64,000 nt of DNA, taken from assembly GCF_018131005.1 (NCBI RefSeq), contig NZ_JAFCJK010000006.1, positions 124,001-188,000 of the forward strand, given 5' to 3'. Shown piece by piece: positions 25,044 through 33,757 of this stretch. The translations under genes and the position numbers were made by a program. The notes under the pieces were generated by a model that did no database searches, was not told where the DNA came from, and saw only the letters and a program-made list of their open reading frames with translations. Source of the DNA: Bradyrhizobium lablabi (GTDB lineage Bacteria; Pseudomonadota; Alphaproteobacteria; Rhizobiales; Xanthobacteraceae). The stretch's first letter is position 1. Each line of letters begins with the position of its first letter.

Positions 25044-25457
25044 TTAGCGCCCGGTCGGTTCGCCGAGACCTTCGATCGTCGGCGCGTTGGGGCAGTATTG
25101 AGGATAGCGCGCAGGGGAGGTCCCGTCAGCCAGGTCATGGTCGCACCGGCGCTTGTGGCTGCACAAGGAGCAGACCCGCTCCATGTCGCGCAGCACGAGT
25201 GGTTCGGTACGCGCCAGCTTTTCCCCATCGATCCCGAGCGCCTTGAGCAGTCTTGGCAGCTCATCGGCGCTGTGGGGACCCTGGCGCACCAATTGGTTGA
25301 GGGCGCCGGGGCTGATCCGCAGGTCGCCTGCGATCTGGTTCAAGCTCGCATCGTCCAACCGGCGCAGTTCGCCGAGTTCGCGCCGATGCTTCAACCATTC
25401 GCCGAACACATTGAGCCAATAGGCGACGACGGGGTACGTCCTGGCTTTGGCCGACAT
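25044..25457 (-). CDS. DUF6455-like protein with four-Cys cluster
   Basis: A 137-residue protein starting MSAKARTYPVVAYW at ATG 25457 with GGAGGT in place. The middle, ELRRLDDASLNQIAGDLRIS, resembles DUF1127-type helices. The second half, GPHSADELPRLLKALGID then LVLRDMERVCSLCSHKRRC and YPQYCPNAPTI, fits the pattern I remember for DUF6455, with four cysteines able to bind a metal or cluster. No enzymatic assignment is possible. It converges on the CoA lyase gene. Confidence 0.75.
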   Translation of the reverse strand: MSAKARTYPVVAYWLNVFGEWLKHRRELGELRRLDDASLNQIAGDLRISPGALNQLVRQGPHSADELPRLLKALGIDGEKLARTEPLVLRDMERVCSLCSHKRRCDHDLADGTSPARYPQYCPNAPTIEGLGEPTGR

Positions 25458-25532
25458 GGGACACCTCCGATCGTGAGAGCCTGTCCCATATGAAAGCATC
25501 CGCGCAATCCGTCCTTGCGCCAGATCAAATCG

Positions 25533-26324
25533 TCAAGACTTTCCAAATCGCTCCGTCGCCCACGCATAGAGGCTGCCCGGAATCGGCCGCTCCTTGCCGC
25601 GTCCCTTCGGCGAGATGTGCAGCCCGACGATCTCAGGGTCGTTCAGATACTTGGAAAAATCCGAAGGCTCGAAGAACAATTTCGGATGGGCGTGCACGGC
25701 ATAAAACGACTGCTTCGGCAGCGCGTACTGCAATTCGCCTTCGCGGCGCGCGAGCACGGTGAGGGCGGCCGGGCCGTAGATCGCGACGCGGATGTCGGAC
25801 AGACGGTTCGAGCCGCCGCGCAGCCGGCGCAGCGCGAAGGTCAGGCGATGGCGCAAGGCGAGCCAGTTCGGCGTGAGCTCGTCCTGCCGCATCAGTTCCT
25901 GGAACGCGCGCACGATCGGATCGTCTGGCGGCAAATACAGCACCGAGTTGCCAAGCTGTCGTGGGCGCTCCCAGGCAAAATAGGGTTTTGCCGGATTGAT
26001 CTCGACGGGCTTCAACAGCAGCACGTCGGCGTCGAGCCAGAGGCCGGCGCGCCGTGCCATCAGCTTCATGCGGAAGAAGTCGCTGAACTGCAGGATGGTC
26101 CAGTCGCGCCATGAGCCGTCGGGCTGCGGCGGACGCAGCTTCTCTGAGAAGGAATGCGGCAGCACGGCTTCGGCCTCGGCGTTGCCGACGCCGTCGGGCA
26201 GGCCGGGAATTGGATCAAAACTGTAGACCGTGACCTTATGTCCAGCGGACAGCTGCGAGCGCAGGCAGGTCTGGCGCAACGCGTCCATCGGCCCATGCCA
26301 GAACGTAACGATGTCGGGCAACAT
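25533..26324 (-). CDS. DXD-motif glycosyltransferase (capsular/Gly_transf_sug type)
   Basis: A 263-residue protein with the sugar-binding DXD region LWLDADVLLLKP (Asp98, Asp100) preceded by WTILQFSDFFRMKLMARRAG, typical of the Gly_transf_sug family that moves sugars from nucleotide donors onto polysaccharides. The start MLPDIVTFWHG matches family N-termini. No signal or membrane segment is seen, so it is cytosolic. No polysaccharide cluster surrounds it. It is 92 bases downstream of leuD's 3' end and separated from it by a terminator. Confidence 0.85.
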   Translation of the reverse strand: MLPDIVTFWHGPMDALRQTCLRSQLSAGHKVTVYSFDPIPGLPDGVGNAEAEAVLPHSFSEKLRPPQPDGSWRDWTILQFSDFFRMKLMARRAGLWLDADVLLLKPVEINPAKPYFAWERPRQLGNSVLYLPPDDPIVRAFQELMRQDELTPNWLALRHRLTFALRRLRGGSNRLSDIRVAIYGPAALTVLARREGELQYALPKQSFYAVHAHPKLFFEPSDFSKYLNDPEIVGLHISPKGRGKERPIPGSLYAWATERFGKS

Positions 26325-26374
26325 GCGCGTCAGCTATGAGCGGTTTGCAGCGGAGACGAATCGGCAAAGAAAAT

Positions 26375-26399
26375 GCCCCGGCGCGACAGGCACCGGGGC
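26375..26399 (-). terminator. terminator after leuD
   Basis: GCCCCGG (26375-26381) pairs with CCGGGGC (26393-26399) around an 11-base loop. Read on the minus strand, the stem is followed by ATTTTCTTTG, a fair U-tract. It lies 18 bases after the leuD stop. Confidence 0.75.
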
Positions 26400-26416
26400 T
26401 CGATGAAAAGCCTCTA

Positions 26417-27019
26417 TCAAGCCCAGGCGCGTTCCTTGAGCTTGGACTCATAGGTATCGATCGAGTCCTTCTTCTCCATCGTGAGCCCGATGTCGTCGAG
26501 GCCGTTGATCAGGCAATGCTTGCGGAACGGATCGACCTCGAACTTCACCTTGCCGCCGTCGGGACCGCGGATCTCCTGGTTGGGAAGGTCGATGGTGAGC
26601 GTCGCGTTGGCGCCTCGCTCGGCGTCATCGAACAGCTTGTCGAGGTCCTCGTGGCTGACACGGATCGGCAGGATGCCGTTCTTGAAGCAGTTGTTATAGA
26701 AGATGTCGCCGAACGAGGTCGAGATCACGCAGCGGATGCCGAAGTCGAGCAGCGCCCAGGGTGCATGCTCGCGGCTCGAGCCGCAGCCGAAATTGTCGCC
26801 GGCGACCAACACCCTGGCGTTGCGATAAGCGGGCTGGTTGAGGACGAAGTCAGGGTTTTCGCTGCCGTCATCCTTGTAGCGTTGCTCGGAGAAAAGCCCC
26901 CTGCCAAGGCCGGTGCGCTTGATGGTCTTGAGGTACTGCTTCGGAATGATCATGTCGGTGTCGACATTGATGATCTTCAACGGCGCCGCGACGCCTTCCA
27001 GCGTGGTGAACTTGTCCAT
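26417..27019 (-). CDS. leuD: 3-isopropylmalate dehydratase small subunit
   Basis: LeuD partners LeuC to isomerise 2- to 3-isopropylmalate. The 200-residue length is normal. Seen: NVDTDMIIPKQYLKTI near the start, the swivelling-domain loop GDNFGCGSSREHAPWAL and VISTSFGDIFYNNCFKNG, all standard. The DRY-like tail is replaced by INGLDDIGLTMEKKDSID. leuC lies 4.5 kb away with its own surroundings, so subunit synthesis is not coupled by an operon. A terminator follows. Confidence 0.97.
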   Translation of the reverse strand: MDKFTTLEGVAAPLKIINVDTDMIIPKQYLKTIKRTGLGRGLFSEQRYKDDGSENPDFVLNQPAYRNARVLVAGDNFGCGSSREHAPWALLDFGIRCVISTSFGDIFYNNCFKNGILPIRVSHEDLDKLFDDAERGANATLTIDLPNQEIRGPDGGKVKFEVDPFRKHCLINGLDDIGLTMEKKDSIDTYESKLKERAWA

Positions 27020-27200
27020 CGATGCACTTCCCGGTCGAGTGAGGGATAGGGTTGGCAGCTTTATCGCGAATGCCGCCCCGGCAAAAGTCCAAATTCCGCA
27101 ATGCTGCCTGTTTCGGACCTGATTGAACCGAAACAGGGTCCGGACTGACGTCTTCGCGCTTTACCCCGGCGAACCGGTCCTCGCTGCGCTGGATAGCGCC

Positions 27201-27608
27201 TTAGTCCGTGGCGGCCTCGATCTCCCCCATATCCGCGTCCGACAACCCGAAATGGTGGCCGATCTCGTGGATCAGCACGTGGCGGACGACATGGCCGAGG
27301 GTCTCGTCGTGCTCGGCCCAATAGTCGAGGATCGGCCGCCGATAGAGCCAGATCAGGTTGGGGAGTCGGGCGACATCGTCCTGGCTCTGCTGTGGCAGGC
27401 CGATGCCGTGGAACAGGCCGAGCAGGTCGAATTCGCTTTGCGCCTGCATGTCATCGATCACTTCGTCGGTCGGGAAGTCGTCGACACGGATGATCAGGCC
27501 CTCGCAGAGAGCCCGGAACGTCTTAGGCAGGCGCCCGAAAATATCGTGCGCCATGGCCTCCATCTCGGCGAGCGAGGGGGCTTTGGCTGTGGTCCACATG
27601 ACACGCAT
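27201..27608 (-). CDS. minimal zinc metallopeptidase-fold protein
   Basis: A 135-residue protein of the small metallopeptidase family (PF06262, MPN-unrelated zincin type). The zinc motif HEIGHHFGLSD is at 114-124, with Asp-rich tail DADMGEIEA. FPTDEV, ELDLLGLF-like DLLGLFHGIGLP and LPNLIWLYRRPIL are the usual family blocks. Start is uncertain: ATG 27608 (MRVMWTTAKAP) or ATG 27599; neither has a good ribosome site. Substrate unknown; no signal peptide. Confidence 0.88.
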   Translation of the reverse strand: MRVMWTTAKAPSLAEMEAMAHDIFGRLPKTFRALCEGLIIRVDDFPTDEVIDDMQAQSEFDLLGLFHGIGLPQQSQDDVARLPNLIWLYRRPILDYWAEHDETLGHVVRHVLIHEIGHHFGLSDADMGEIEAATD

Positions 27609-27723
27609 TTTGCGCGAGTTCGGCCGGACATGCCAGCGTAGTTGACCTTGGCGGCGCAATGGGTGACCGTGCGGCCGATCATGATGCGATTGCATCGTGA
27701 TTGGCGGGATTCGGGTGCAGGCA

Positions 27724-28044
27724 ATGAAACGGATCATGGCAGTGGCGCTGATGGCGGGATCGGTCGTTTTCTCGCTGCCAAGCGCGGAGGCGCAGCCGGC
27801 GCAAGCAGGCGTGCGCATGGCACAGGCGACGTCACCCGCGCCGAGCGCCGACGCGTCCAGTCAGCGCCGGCGGCCGCGGCGCGTTCCGATCTACCGGACT
27901 GATCATTGGGACCCGGACGTCATTCCGCGCTACGACCCCGGTCCCAACGCGGTGCGTGACTGCACGGCGACCTATGTGCAGGAATACCGGCCGAGCGGCA
28001 CCGTCATCACCCCGCGTCTGAACTGCTACTGGCGGCCGGGCTAG
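27724..28044 (+). CDS. small secreted hypothetical protein
   Basis: A 106-residue protein, ATG 27724. The signal peptide MKRIMAVALMAGSVVFSLPSAEAQ is clear. The mature part is Ala/Ser/Arg-rich (SSQRRRPRRVPIYRTDHW) then DVIPRYDPGPNAVRDCTATYVQEYRPSG and a C-terminal LNCYWRPG. Two cysteines in the mature chain could form one disulfide. Function unknown. It is the first of three small exported proteins on the plus strand here. Confidence 0.8.
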   Translation: MKRIMAVALMAGSVVFSLPSAEAQPAQAGVRMAQATSPAPSADASSQRRRPRRVPIYRTDHWDPDVIPRYDPGPNAVRDCTATYVQEYRPSGTVITPRLNCYWRPG

Positions 28045-28431
28045 CGCATCGCACCGATCGATCCCGACGCGACGACAATTTCAGACGTTGCCTGACCAAG
28101 GAGCGCCATCAGCGCACGGCATTGTGAACCGCGCCATGGCGGAAGGCGCTGTGCGCGTCAGGCCGTCGCAGACGTTCGATCGCGTTACAACGATCGCCTG
28201 CAACAAGACATGTCGTGACATTCGACGGTCGTCGACGCATCGGGCGCGCCGAAGTGAAATCTCGCGCTAAGCCGGAACTTCGTTGCGCCTGCGGCATTCA
28301 TCATCGTGGCGCAGTGGTTCACTCCCCATTCACGTCGACCGCATTCTGCTTGCGATCTGCGTCGCGGCAACGGCCTCGATTCGAGCCCTCGTTGCAAGAC
28401 GTGACATCAAGGGGAATCAAGGAGACTACAG
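28045..28431. other. 387-base stretch without a recognisable gene
   Basis: No frame has a ribosome site plus family-like composition. The stretch lies between two small secreted-protein genes and should hold the promoter of the second. I looked for a GGAAC-N16/17-CGTT general-stress promoter: GGAAC occurs at about 28271 but no CGTT follows at the right distance. Confidence 0.5.
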
Positions 28432-28644
28432 ATGAAGGTGACGAAGGTTCTTGGGCTTGCTGCCGTCGGTGCGATGCTGGCGATGACTGCACCAGCCGAG
28501 CGGGCGCTGGCGCTCTCGCTAGCGACGCCAGGCGCGACCGCGACGGTTCAGGACAAATCGATGACCACGCAAGTTCACTGGCAGGATCATCGCGGATGGC
28601 CTCGCGGCCGGCATCATCACCACCATCACCATCACCGCTACTGA
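28432..28644 (+). CDS. small secreted protein with C-terminal octahistidine
   Basis: A 70-residue protein with AAGGAG upstream of the ATG. The signal peptide MKVTKVLGLAAVGAMLAMTA is followed by a likely cut near ALALS. The mature chain of about 40 residues ends in WPRG, R, then eight His in a row (61-68) and RY; HWQDH adds two more His. Such a tail should bind nickel, zinc, copper or heme. No cysteines. A terminator follows, so it is a single-gene unit. Metal buffering in the periplasm is a guess. Confidence 0.8.
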   Translation: MKVTKVLGLAAVGAMLAMTAPAERALALSLATPGATATVQDKSMTTQVHWQDHRGWPRGRHHHHHHHHRY

Positions 28645-28685
28645 CGCGGATAGACATTGCGCCTATCAAGGCAAACGCGATATGG

Positions 28686-28719
28686 CAGGCCCGCGAGCAA
28701 GCGGGCCTGTTGTCGTTTT
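28686..28719 (+). terminator. terminator after the His-rich protein gene
   Basis: CAGGCCCGC (28686-28694) and GCGGGCCTG (28701-28709) form a perfect 9-bp stem with a six-base loop, followed by TTGTCGTTTT. It lies about 40 bases after the stop. Confidence 0.88.
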
Positions 28720-28783
28720 GAGTTATGACACCGGCGGATCGGGATAGATGCTATCCTCCTGTTGTCACCTGCGGGAGTTGATC

Positions 28784-29038
28784 ATGACGAGATGGATCGG
28801 TGTTGCTGCTGTTGCATCGGCGATTGCGTCGGCAATGCCAGCGCCGGCGTGCTCAGCGACGCCAGCAAGGCCGCAGGCGGCCATGCAGCAAAGGCATGCA
28901 CACAAGATAAGTGCGGCGTATCACTATCGCCGCTACGAAGAGCCCTATTATTACGCGCGTCCCACCTACTACCGACCGTATCCCTATGCTTCGCCGGCGC
29001 CCTTCACCTTCGGCTTCGGGTTCGGCCCGTTCTGGTGA
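28784..29038 (+). CDS. small Tyr/Pro-rich secreted protein
   Basis: An 84-residue protein from ATG 28784 with GGGAG upstream. Signal peptide MTRWIGVAAVASAIASAMPA is followed by PACSATPA, so either a signal peptidase I site or a weak lipobox. The mature part has HAHKISAAYHYRRYEEPYYY, then ARPTYYRPYPYASPAP and FGFGFGPFW. Tyr, Pro and aromatic repeats suggest a structural or surface-associated chain. Common in Bradyrhizobium as short hypothetical proteins; function unknown. It converges on the chemotaxis receptor gene. Confidence 0.78.
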   Translation: MTRWIGVAAVASAIASAMPAPACSATPARPQAAMQQRHAHKISAAYHYRRYEEPYYYARPTYYRPYPYASPAPFTFGFGFGPFW

Positions 29039-29062
29039 AGTGCGCGTTTCCGCGCGCCGCGA

Positions 29063-30775
29063 TCAGGCGGCGCGGATTTTCTCCAGGAACGTGTTGACGT
29101 CGGTGCGCAGCTTGGTCGACTGGTGGCTGAGATCGTCGGCCGCGGTCAGTACCTGCATTGCCGCCGATCCGGTTTCGGTGGCAGCTTCGTTGACGCTGCC
29201 GACATTGGCCGACACCTCGCTGGTGCCGCGCGAGACCTCCTGGATGTTCTTGGAGATATCGCGGGTCGCGGCGCTCTGCTGCTCGACGGCGGCGGAGATC
29301 GCCGCGGCAATTTCGCTCATTCGTCCGATGGTGCCGCCGATCGTCCTGATCGCAGTAACGGCATCGCCGGTCTCCTGCTGGATTGCCGCGATCTGCGAGG
29401 AGATTTCCTCGGTCGCCTTGGCGGTCTGGGTGGCAAGCGCCTTCACCTCGTTGGCGACGACCGCAAAACCCCTGCCGGACTCACCGGCGCGGGCCGCCTC
29501 GATCGTTGCGTTCAATGCCAGCAGGTTGGTCTGCGACGCGATGTTCTGGATCAACGACACCACTTCGCCGATCCGCTGCGCCGCCCCGGCGAGGTGTTCC
29601 ACCTTGGTGTTGGTGCGGCCGGTCTCGTCTACGGCGGCCTTCGCGGTCTCAGCCGCCTGCGTCACCTGGCGGGTAATCTCGCTGATCGAGGCGTGCAGTT
29701 CCTCGGTCGCGACCGCGACCGTCTGAACGTTTGCCGACGCCTCGTTGGAGGCGCTCGCGACGCAGGTCGCCTGCCGGCTGGTTTCCTCGGCGATTGCCGA
29801 CATGCTGCCCGCGGTGGCGTGCATCTCGGTCGACGCTGCGGTCAGGGCGTTCAAGGCCTCGGTAACCTGGCTGTCGAAGATCGCGATGTGCTTCTCGATG
29901 ACATGCTGGCGCGCCTCCTTGCGCGATTGCCCCTCGCGCTGCTCGGCTTCGAGACGACGCGCGGTGATCGCGTTCTCCTTGAATACAAGCAGCGACTTGG
30001 CGAGGCCGCCGACTTCGTCAGTGCGATCGTCGCCGACGATGGCGATGTCGAGATTACCCTCGGCGAGTTTGGCCATCTCCTGCGTCATGCGCGACAGCGG
30101 TCGTGCGATCTGGCTGAATGCGATCCAGGCCAGGATATTGAAAGCGCAAAGCAGGCCGGCGGCGGCGCCAAACAGCAGCACCAGGCGGGTCTTGTTTGCG
30201 GTCGCGACGCCCTGGTCGCGCGCGGTCTGCATGCCCATTACATTGGCGGCAATCAGGTTGGAGGCCGCTGCTATCGCGATCTGACGGTACTTGGCCGCGA
30301 CATTGCGCGAATAGGCGAAGGCGTCCTCGAACTTGCCCGCTGTCACCAACTCGAACACTTTCGCGCTGGCCACGCGGCGGTCCTTCACCGCGTTACGTAG
30401 CGTATCGATGAGGTGAAGCTGTCCGGCATCGGTGGTGACGGCTGCCAGGCGGTCCACCGCCGCAAGCGTCGCATCGGTCGCCTTGTCGTAGTTCTCGATA
30501 TTGGAGGCGATTGCCTTGGCATCGGAACCGCTGAGAATGACATTCTTTTCGCTGACCGCCGCGCTGTTGAAATAGCTCTCGGCTTCGAGGCTGTACTGGA
30601 CACGACGGGCGTTGCCGTCCACGAGGTCCGAGGCCGTCGCGGACAGACGGCTCAACGCGAGCGATGCCTGGACAACGATTGCGATCGCGACCAGGGCGAC
30701 AATCCCCGCCGGCACCGCGATCTTGGCGAGAATGGGCAAGTTCCGAAATCCGACAGCCATTGTGAGGATTACCAT
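29063..30775 (-). CDS. methyl-accepting chemotaxis protein
   Basis: A 570-residue receptor. Membrane segment 1 (about 15-38), a periplasmic helical-bundle sensor (about 40-195, with the LIDTLRNAVKDRRVASAKVF type sequence), membrane segment 2 (LVLLFGAAAGLLCAFNILAW), HAMP (about 225-275) and a signalling domain with the conserved tip IQNIASQTNLLALNATIEAARAGE followed by GRGFAVVANEVKALA. It would relay an unknown signal to CheA/CheW and set flagellar rotation. Start codon is ATG 30775 or 30760. No che genes are adjacent, so it is an orphan receptor. Confidence 0.94.
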   Translation of the reverse strand: MVILTMAVGFRNLPILAKIAVPAGIVALVAIAIVVQASLALSRLSATASDLVDGNARRVQYSLEAESYFNSAAVSEKNVILSGSDAKAIASNIENYDKATDATLAAVDRLAAVTTDAGQLHLIDTLRNAVKDRRVASAKVFELVTAGKFEDAFAYSRNVAAKYRQIAIAAASNLIAANVMGMQTARDQGVATANKTRLVLLFGAAAGLLCAFNILAWIAFSQIARPLSRMTQEMAKLAEGNLDIAIVGDDRTDEVGGLAKSLLVFKENAITARRLEAEQREGQSRKEARQHVIEKHIAIFDSQVTEALNALTAASTEMHATAGSMSAIAEETSRQATCVASASNEASANVQTVAVATEELHASISEITRQVTQAAETAKAAVDETGRTNTKVEHLAGAAQRIGEVVSLIQNIASQTNLLALNATIEAARAGESGRGFAVVANEVKALATQTAKATEEISSQIAAIQQETGDAVTAIRTIGGTIGRMSEIAAAISAAVEQQSAATRDISKNIQEVSRGTSEVSANVGSVNEAATETGSAAMQVLTAADDLSHQSTKLRTDVNTFLEKIRAA

Positions 30776-31104
30776 GGGGTTCGCGTTGTGACCGGCTCCG
30801 TCGCTTGGCCAGCAGGCAACCTGTGCGGACGCAGCATCGCGACTCAGGCCCGGAGAAATGCTTCACCACGAGGTCTGAAGCAGTCCTGAATTTCTGCGTG
30901 ATTGTCGGTTGACTCTAGGCAGCAACCCTTAGCAAAGCGTTCATGTTGGAGCTGGCCGCGATCACGTCACGGTGTGAAACCCTCGGCCAGCAACACGACG
31001 CCTTCGGCATGTAGGATCTGCCGCCACCGGTACAGCCATCGAGGCGTGATACGACAAACCGACGCCGAATAGCGCCCATTTTCGTTTGCGCCGGCAATGC
31101 GGGT
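30776..31104. other. 329-base stretch without a recognisable gene
   Basis: Frames running through here are extensions or shadows with no start context. It should contain the receptor promoter on the minus strand and the 3' region of the small gene at 31105. Nothing else was seen. Confidence 0.45.
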
Positions 31105-31314
31105 CTATTCCCAGTTCCTGAACTTCCAGGATTTCATTTTCCACGGCGTCAGATTTTCGATCCGCCATTGCGTCCAGCGCTCCGGTGGCCAATGGCTGAG
31201 GCGTGAAGTCTCCTTCACCTCGGGAAGCGGATCGACGATGCGCGGCACGGCACGGCGACGCTTTTGCTGTGTCGCGTCGCTGATCATATCGACGAATTCG
31301 GATTTGTCGGCCAC
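31105..31314 (-). CDS. small Trp-rich hypothetical protein
   Basis: A 69-residue frame with a GTG start and GAGGAG six bases upstream. It reads ADKSEFVDMISDATQQKRRR, then IVDPLPEVKETSRLSHWPP, and ends ERWTQWRIENLTPWKMKSWK plus FRNWE. Five tryptophans and balanced charge look like a real soluble protein rather than a shadow frame. No known domain. It stands alone between the chemotaxis receptor and the leuC repeat region. Confidence 0.6.
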   Translation of the reverse strand: MADKSEFVDMISDATQQKRRRAVPRIVDPLPEVKETSRLSHWPPERWTQWRIENLTPWKMKSWKFRNWE

Positions 31315-31414
31315 GTCCGGCTCCTCGCGAGGCTGGGTTTCGCAAGGAGCCAGTGTGCGGATCGGCCGTTAACGAGCCGTTTCCGGAACGTGTCGAGCTT
31401 GAGACAAGAGCCAC

Positions 31415-31513
31415 AGCGTTTTCGAGCGAAGCGGATCCCCGGTCCGCGTAAAGAAAACGCGTCAAAACAAGGATCTAGAGCTTCGGTTCTGATTCAATCA
31501 GAACCGAAGCTCT
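31415..31513. repeat. Bradyrhizobium-type intergenic palindromic element, copy 1
   Basis: The element starts AGCGTTTTCGAGCGAAGCGG and runs to an 18-bp-arm palindrome: AGAGCTTCGGTTCTGATT (31477-31494), one C, then its exact complement (31496-31513). It ends five bases from the leuC stop. A shorter relative stands at 42484-42556. The palindrome may double as leuC's 3' hairpin. Confidence 0.88.
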
Positions 31514-31518
31514 GGCGC

Positions 31519-32925
31519 CTATCGCCAGTCGCGAACGTCGACGAAGTGTCCTGCGATTGCGGCTGCGGCCGCCATCGCGGGCGACACCAGATGGGTGCGG
31601 CCCTTGAAGCCCTGGCGGCCCTCGAAATTGCGGTTCGAGGTCGAGGCGCAGCGCTCCTCCGGCTTCAGCTTGTCCGGATTCATGGCGAGGCACATCGAGC
31701 AGCCCGGTTCACGCCATTCGAAGCCGGCCTTGATGAAGATCTTGTCGAGGCCTTCGGCCTCCGCCTGCTCTTTCACGATGCCCGAGCCCGGCACGATCAT
31801 CGCATTGACGTTGGCGTTGACGGTCTTGCCTTCGGCGATCTTGGCCGCGGCGCGCAGATCCTCGATGCGGCCGTTGGTGCAGGAGCCGATGAAGACGCGA
31901 TCGAGCTTGATGTCCGTGATCTTCGTGCCCGCCGTCAGGCCCATGTATTTCAGCGCGCGATGTTTGGAGATGCGCTTGGCCTCGTCCTCGATCTTGTCCG
32001 GATCGGGCACATAGCCGTTGATCGAGACTACATCCTCCGGCGAGGTGCCCCAGGTGACGATCGGCGGCAGTTTTGCCGCGTCCAGCCGGATTTCGTGGTC
32101 GAAATGCGCGTTGTCGTCGGAACGCAGCGTCTCCCAATAGCGCATCGCGGCGTCCCAGGCAGCGCCCTTCGGAGCCTTCGGCCGGTCGCGCAGGAAGTCG
32201 AACGCCTTCTGGTCGGGCGCAACGAGGCCGGCACGCGCCCCACCCTCGATCGACATGTTGCAGACCGTCATGCGGCCTTCCATGCTGAGCGCGCGGATCG
32301 CCTCGCCGGCATATTCCAGCACGTAGCCGGTGCCGCCGGCCGTGCCGATCTCGCCGATGATCGCGAGAATGATGTCCTTGCCGGTTACGCCCTCCGGCAG
32401 CCTGCCGTCGACGATCGCGCGCATGTTCTTGGCTTTCTTCTGGATCAGCGTCTGCGTCGCCAGCACGTGCTCGACCTCGGAGGTGCCGATGCCGTGCGCG
32501 AGCGCGCCGAACGCACCATGCGTCGAAGTGTGGCTGTCGCCGCAGACGACGGTGGTGCCGGGCAGCGTAAAGCCCTGCTCCGGGCCGATGACGTGCACGA
32601 TGCCCTGACGCTTGTCGAACTCGTTGTAATACTCGATGCCGAATTCCTTGGCGTTCTCCGCCATCACCCGCATCTGCTCGATGCTCTCAGGATCGGGGTT
32701 CGGCTTCGAGCGGTCGGTAGTCGGGATATTGTGATCGACGACGGCGAGCGTCTTCTCGGGCGCGCGAACCTTGCGGCCGGCGGCGCGCAAGCCTTCGAAT
32801 GCCTGCGGCGACGTCACCTCATGCACCAGATGGCGGTCGATGTAGATGAGGCAGGTGCCGTCCTCGGCTTCGTGCACCAGATGGTCATTCCAGATCTTGT
32901 CGTACAACGTGGTCGGTTTGGACAT
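31519..32925 (-). CDS. leuC: 3-isopropylmalate dehydratase large subunit
   Basis: The catalytic aconitase-family subunit of the leucine pathway. The 468-residue protein has TLYDKIWNDHLVHEAEDGT, VVCGDSHTSTHGAFGALAHG, the [4Fe-4S] cysteines in FIGSCTNGRIEDLRAA and REPGCSMCLAMNPDKL, and SNRNFEGRQG near the C-terminus. Normal length. It works with LeuD, encoded 4.5 kb away. It lies downstream of rplS in the same direction but a terminator separates them. Its 3' end abuts a palindromic repeat. Confidence 0.97.
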   Translation of the reverse strand: MSKPTTLYDKIWNDHLVHEAEDGTCLIYIDRHLVHEVTSPQAFEGLRAAGRKVRAPEKTLAVVDHNIPTTDRSKPNPDPESIEQMRVMAENAKEFGIEYYNEFDKRQGIVHVIGPEQGFTLPGTTVVCGDSHTSTHGAFGALAHGIGTSEVEHVLATQTLIQKKAKNMRAIVDGRLPEGVTGKDIILAIIGEIGTAGGTGYVLEYAGEAIRALSMEGRMTVCNMSIEGGARAGLVAPDQKAFDFLRDRPKAPKGAAWDAAMRYWETLRSDDNAHFDHEIRLDAAKLPPIVTWGTSPEDVVSINGYVPDPDKIEDEAKRISKHRALKYMGLTAGTKITDIKLDRVFIGSCTNGRIEDLRAAAKIAEGKTVNANVNAMIVPGSGIVKEQAEAEGLDKIFIKAGFEWREPGCSMCLAMNPDKLKPEERCASTSNRNFEGRQGFKGRTHLVSPAMAAAAAIAGHFVDVRDWR

Positions 32926-33216
32926 GAGCTTGAGCTCCAGAAAAAATTTGGTGGCGAGCGGCTCGAGAGCGGTGACGCGCGAGCAGGCGAAAGCATCGGC
33001 GCAGCGTTACGCTGCTCGCGTAAGCTCTGACATCGCCGAAGTCGCAAAGCGTCCGAAGAAGCGGCCCGGCAGCCGCGAGCGATCGTCGATCACGACGCGT
33101 CGGCAGGGTTGGCTTGCTTGATCCGGAACCATTCTAAATTTCTATCACAGGGGTTGCGCCCACGACAATCAATCGATGCGCGCGCAATCCAATAGATAAG
33201 CATGCTGCAACGAAAA
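32926..33216. other. leader region of leuC
   Basis: About 290 bases between the rplS terminator and leuC with no credible gene. It should carry the leuC promoter on the minus strand. I looked for a short leucine-rich leader peptide that would indicate attenuation and did not find one. Confidence 0.45.
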
Positions 33217-33242
33217 AGCGCGGGGTAAGTAAGCCCCGCGCT
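33217..33242 (-). terminator. terminator of the ribosomal protein operon
   Basis: AGCGCGGGG (33217-33225) and CCCCGCGCT (33234-33242) make a perfect 9-bp stem with an eight-base loop. On the minus strand it is followed by TTTTTCG, 26 bases after the rplS stop. Confidence 0.9.
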
Positions 33243-33268
33243 TTTGATCACACCCCGAGCAGAATGAA

Positions 33269-33649
33269 TTATTCGCCGACGGCGGCCGCGCGGTCCTGCT
33301 TCTCGACGATGCGGGCCGACTTGCCGCGCAGGTTGCGCAGGTAATAGAGCTTGGCGCGACGGACCTTGCCGCGGCGCACCACCTTGATCGAGTCGATCAT
33401 CGGCGACATCACCGGGAAGACGCGCTCAACGCCCTCGCCATAGGAGATCTTGCGGACCGTGAAGCTCTCGTTGAGGCCATGGCCGGAGCGGCCGATGCAG
33501 ACGCCTTCATAGGCCTGCACGCGGGTCCGGTCGCCTTCGACCACCTTCACGTTGACAATCATGGTGTCGCCGGGCGCGAACTCCGGAATGTCCTTGGTGG
33601 CGGCGAGCTTGTCGAACTGCTCTTTTTCGAGCTGCTGAATAAGGTTCAT
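33269..33649 (-). CDS. rplS: ribosomal protein bL19
   Basis: bL19 sits at the 30S-50S interface. The 126-residue protein reads the standard core: FAPGDTMIVNVKVVEGDRTR, QAYEGVCIGRSGHGLNESFT, VRKISYGEGVERVFP and RRGKVRRAKLYYLRNLRGKS. Slightly longer than E. coli L19 because of a C-terminal extension (ARIVEKQDRAAAVGE). Last gene of the rpsP-rimM-trmD-rplS order and followed by a terminator. Confidence 0.98.
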   Translation of the reverse strand: MNLIQQLEKEQFDKLAATKDIPEFAPGDTMIVNVKVVEGDRTRVQAYEGVCIGRSGHGLNESFTVRKISYGEGVERVFPVMSPMIDSIKVVRRGKVRRAKLYYLRNLRGKSARIVEKQDRAAAVGE

Positions 33650-33757
33650 TCAAATCTCCATCGGCGGCGCGCCCAGCGTGCGCGGGCTGCGCGAACGTCC
33701 ATCTATCCTGCGCGTGTGCGGATTTGGCGCCCCTAATAAGGCAAAGCGCGGGGTTTG

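Noticed and set aside
28255..28300. Possible general-stress sigma promoter (GGAAC) before the His-rich protein gene
   Set aside because: No CGTT follows at 16-17 bases, and the distance to the gene is about 160 bases.
31264..33030. 588-codon plus-strand frame opposite leuC
   Set aside because: Antisense shadow of leuC, running through an intergenic repeat; composition is not protein-like.
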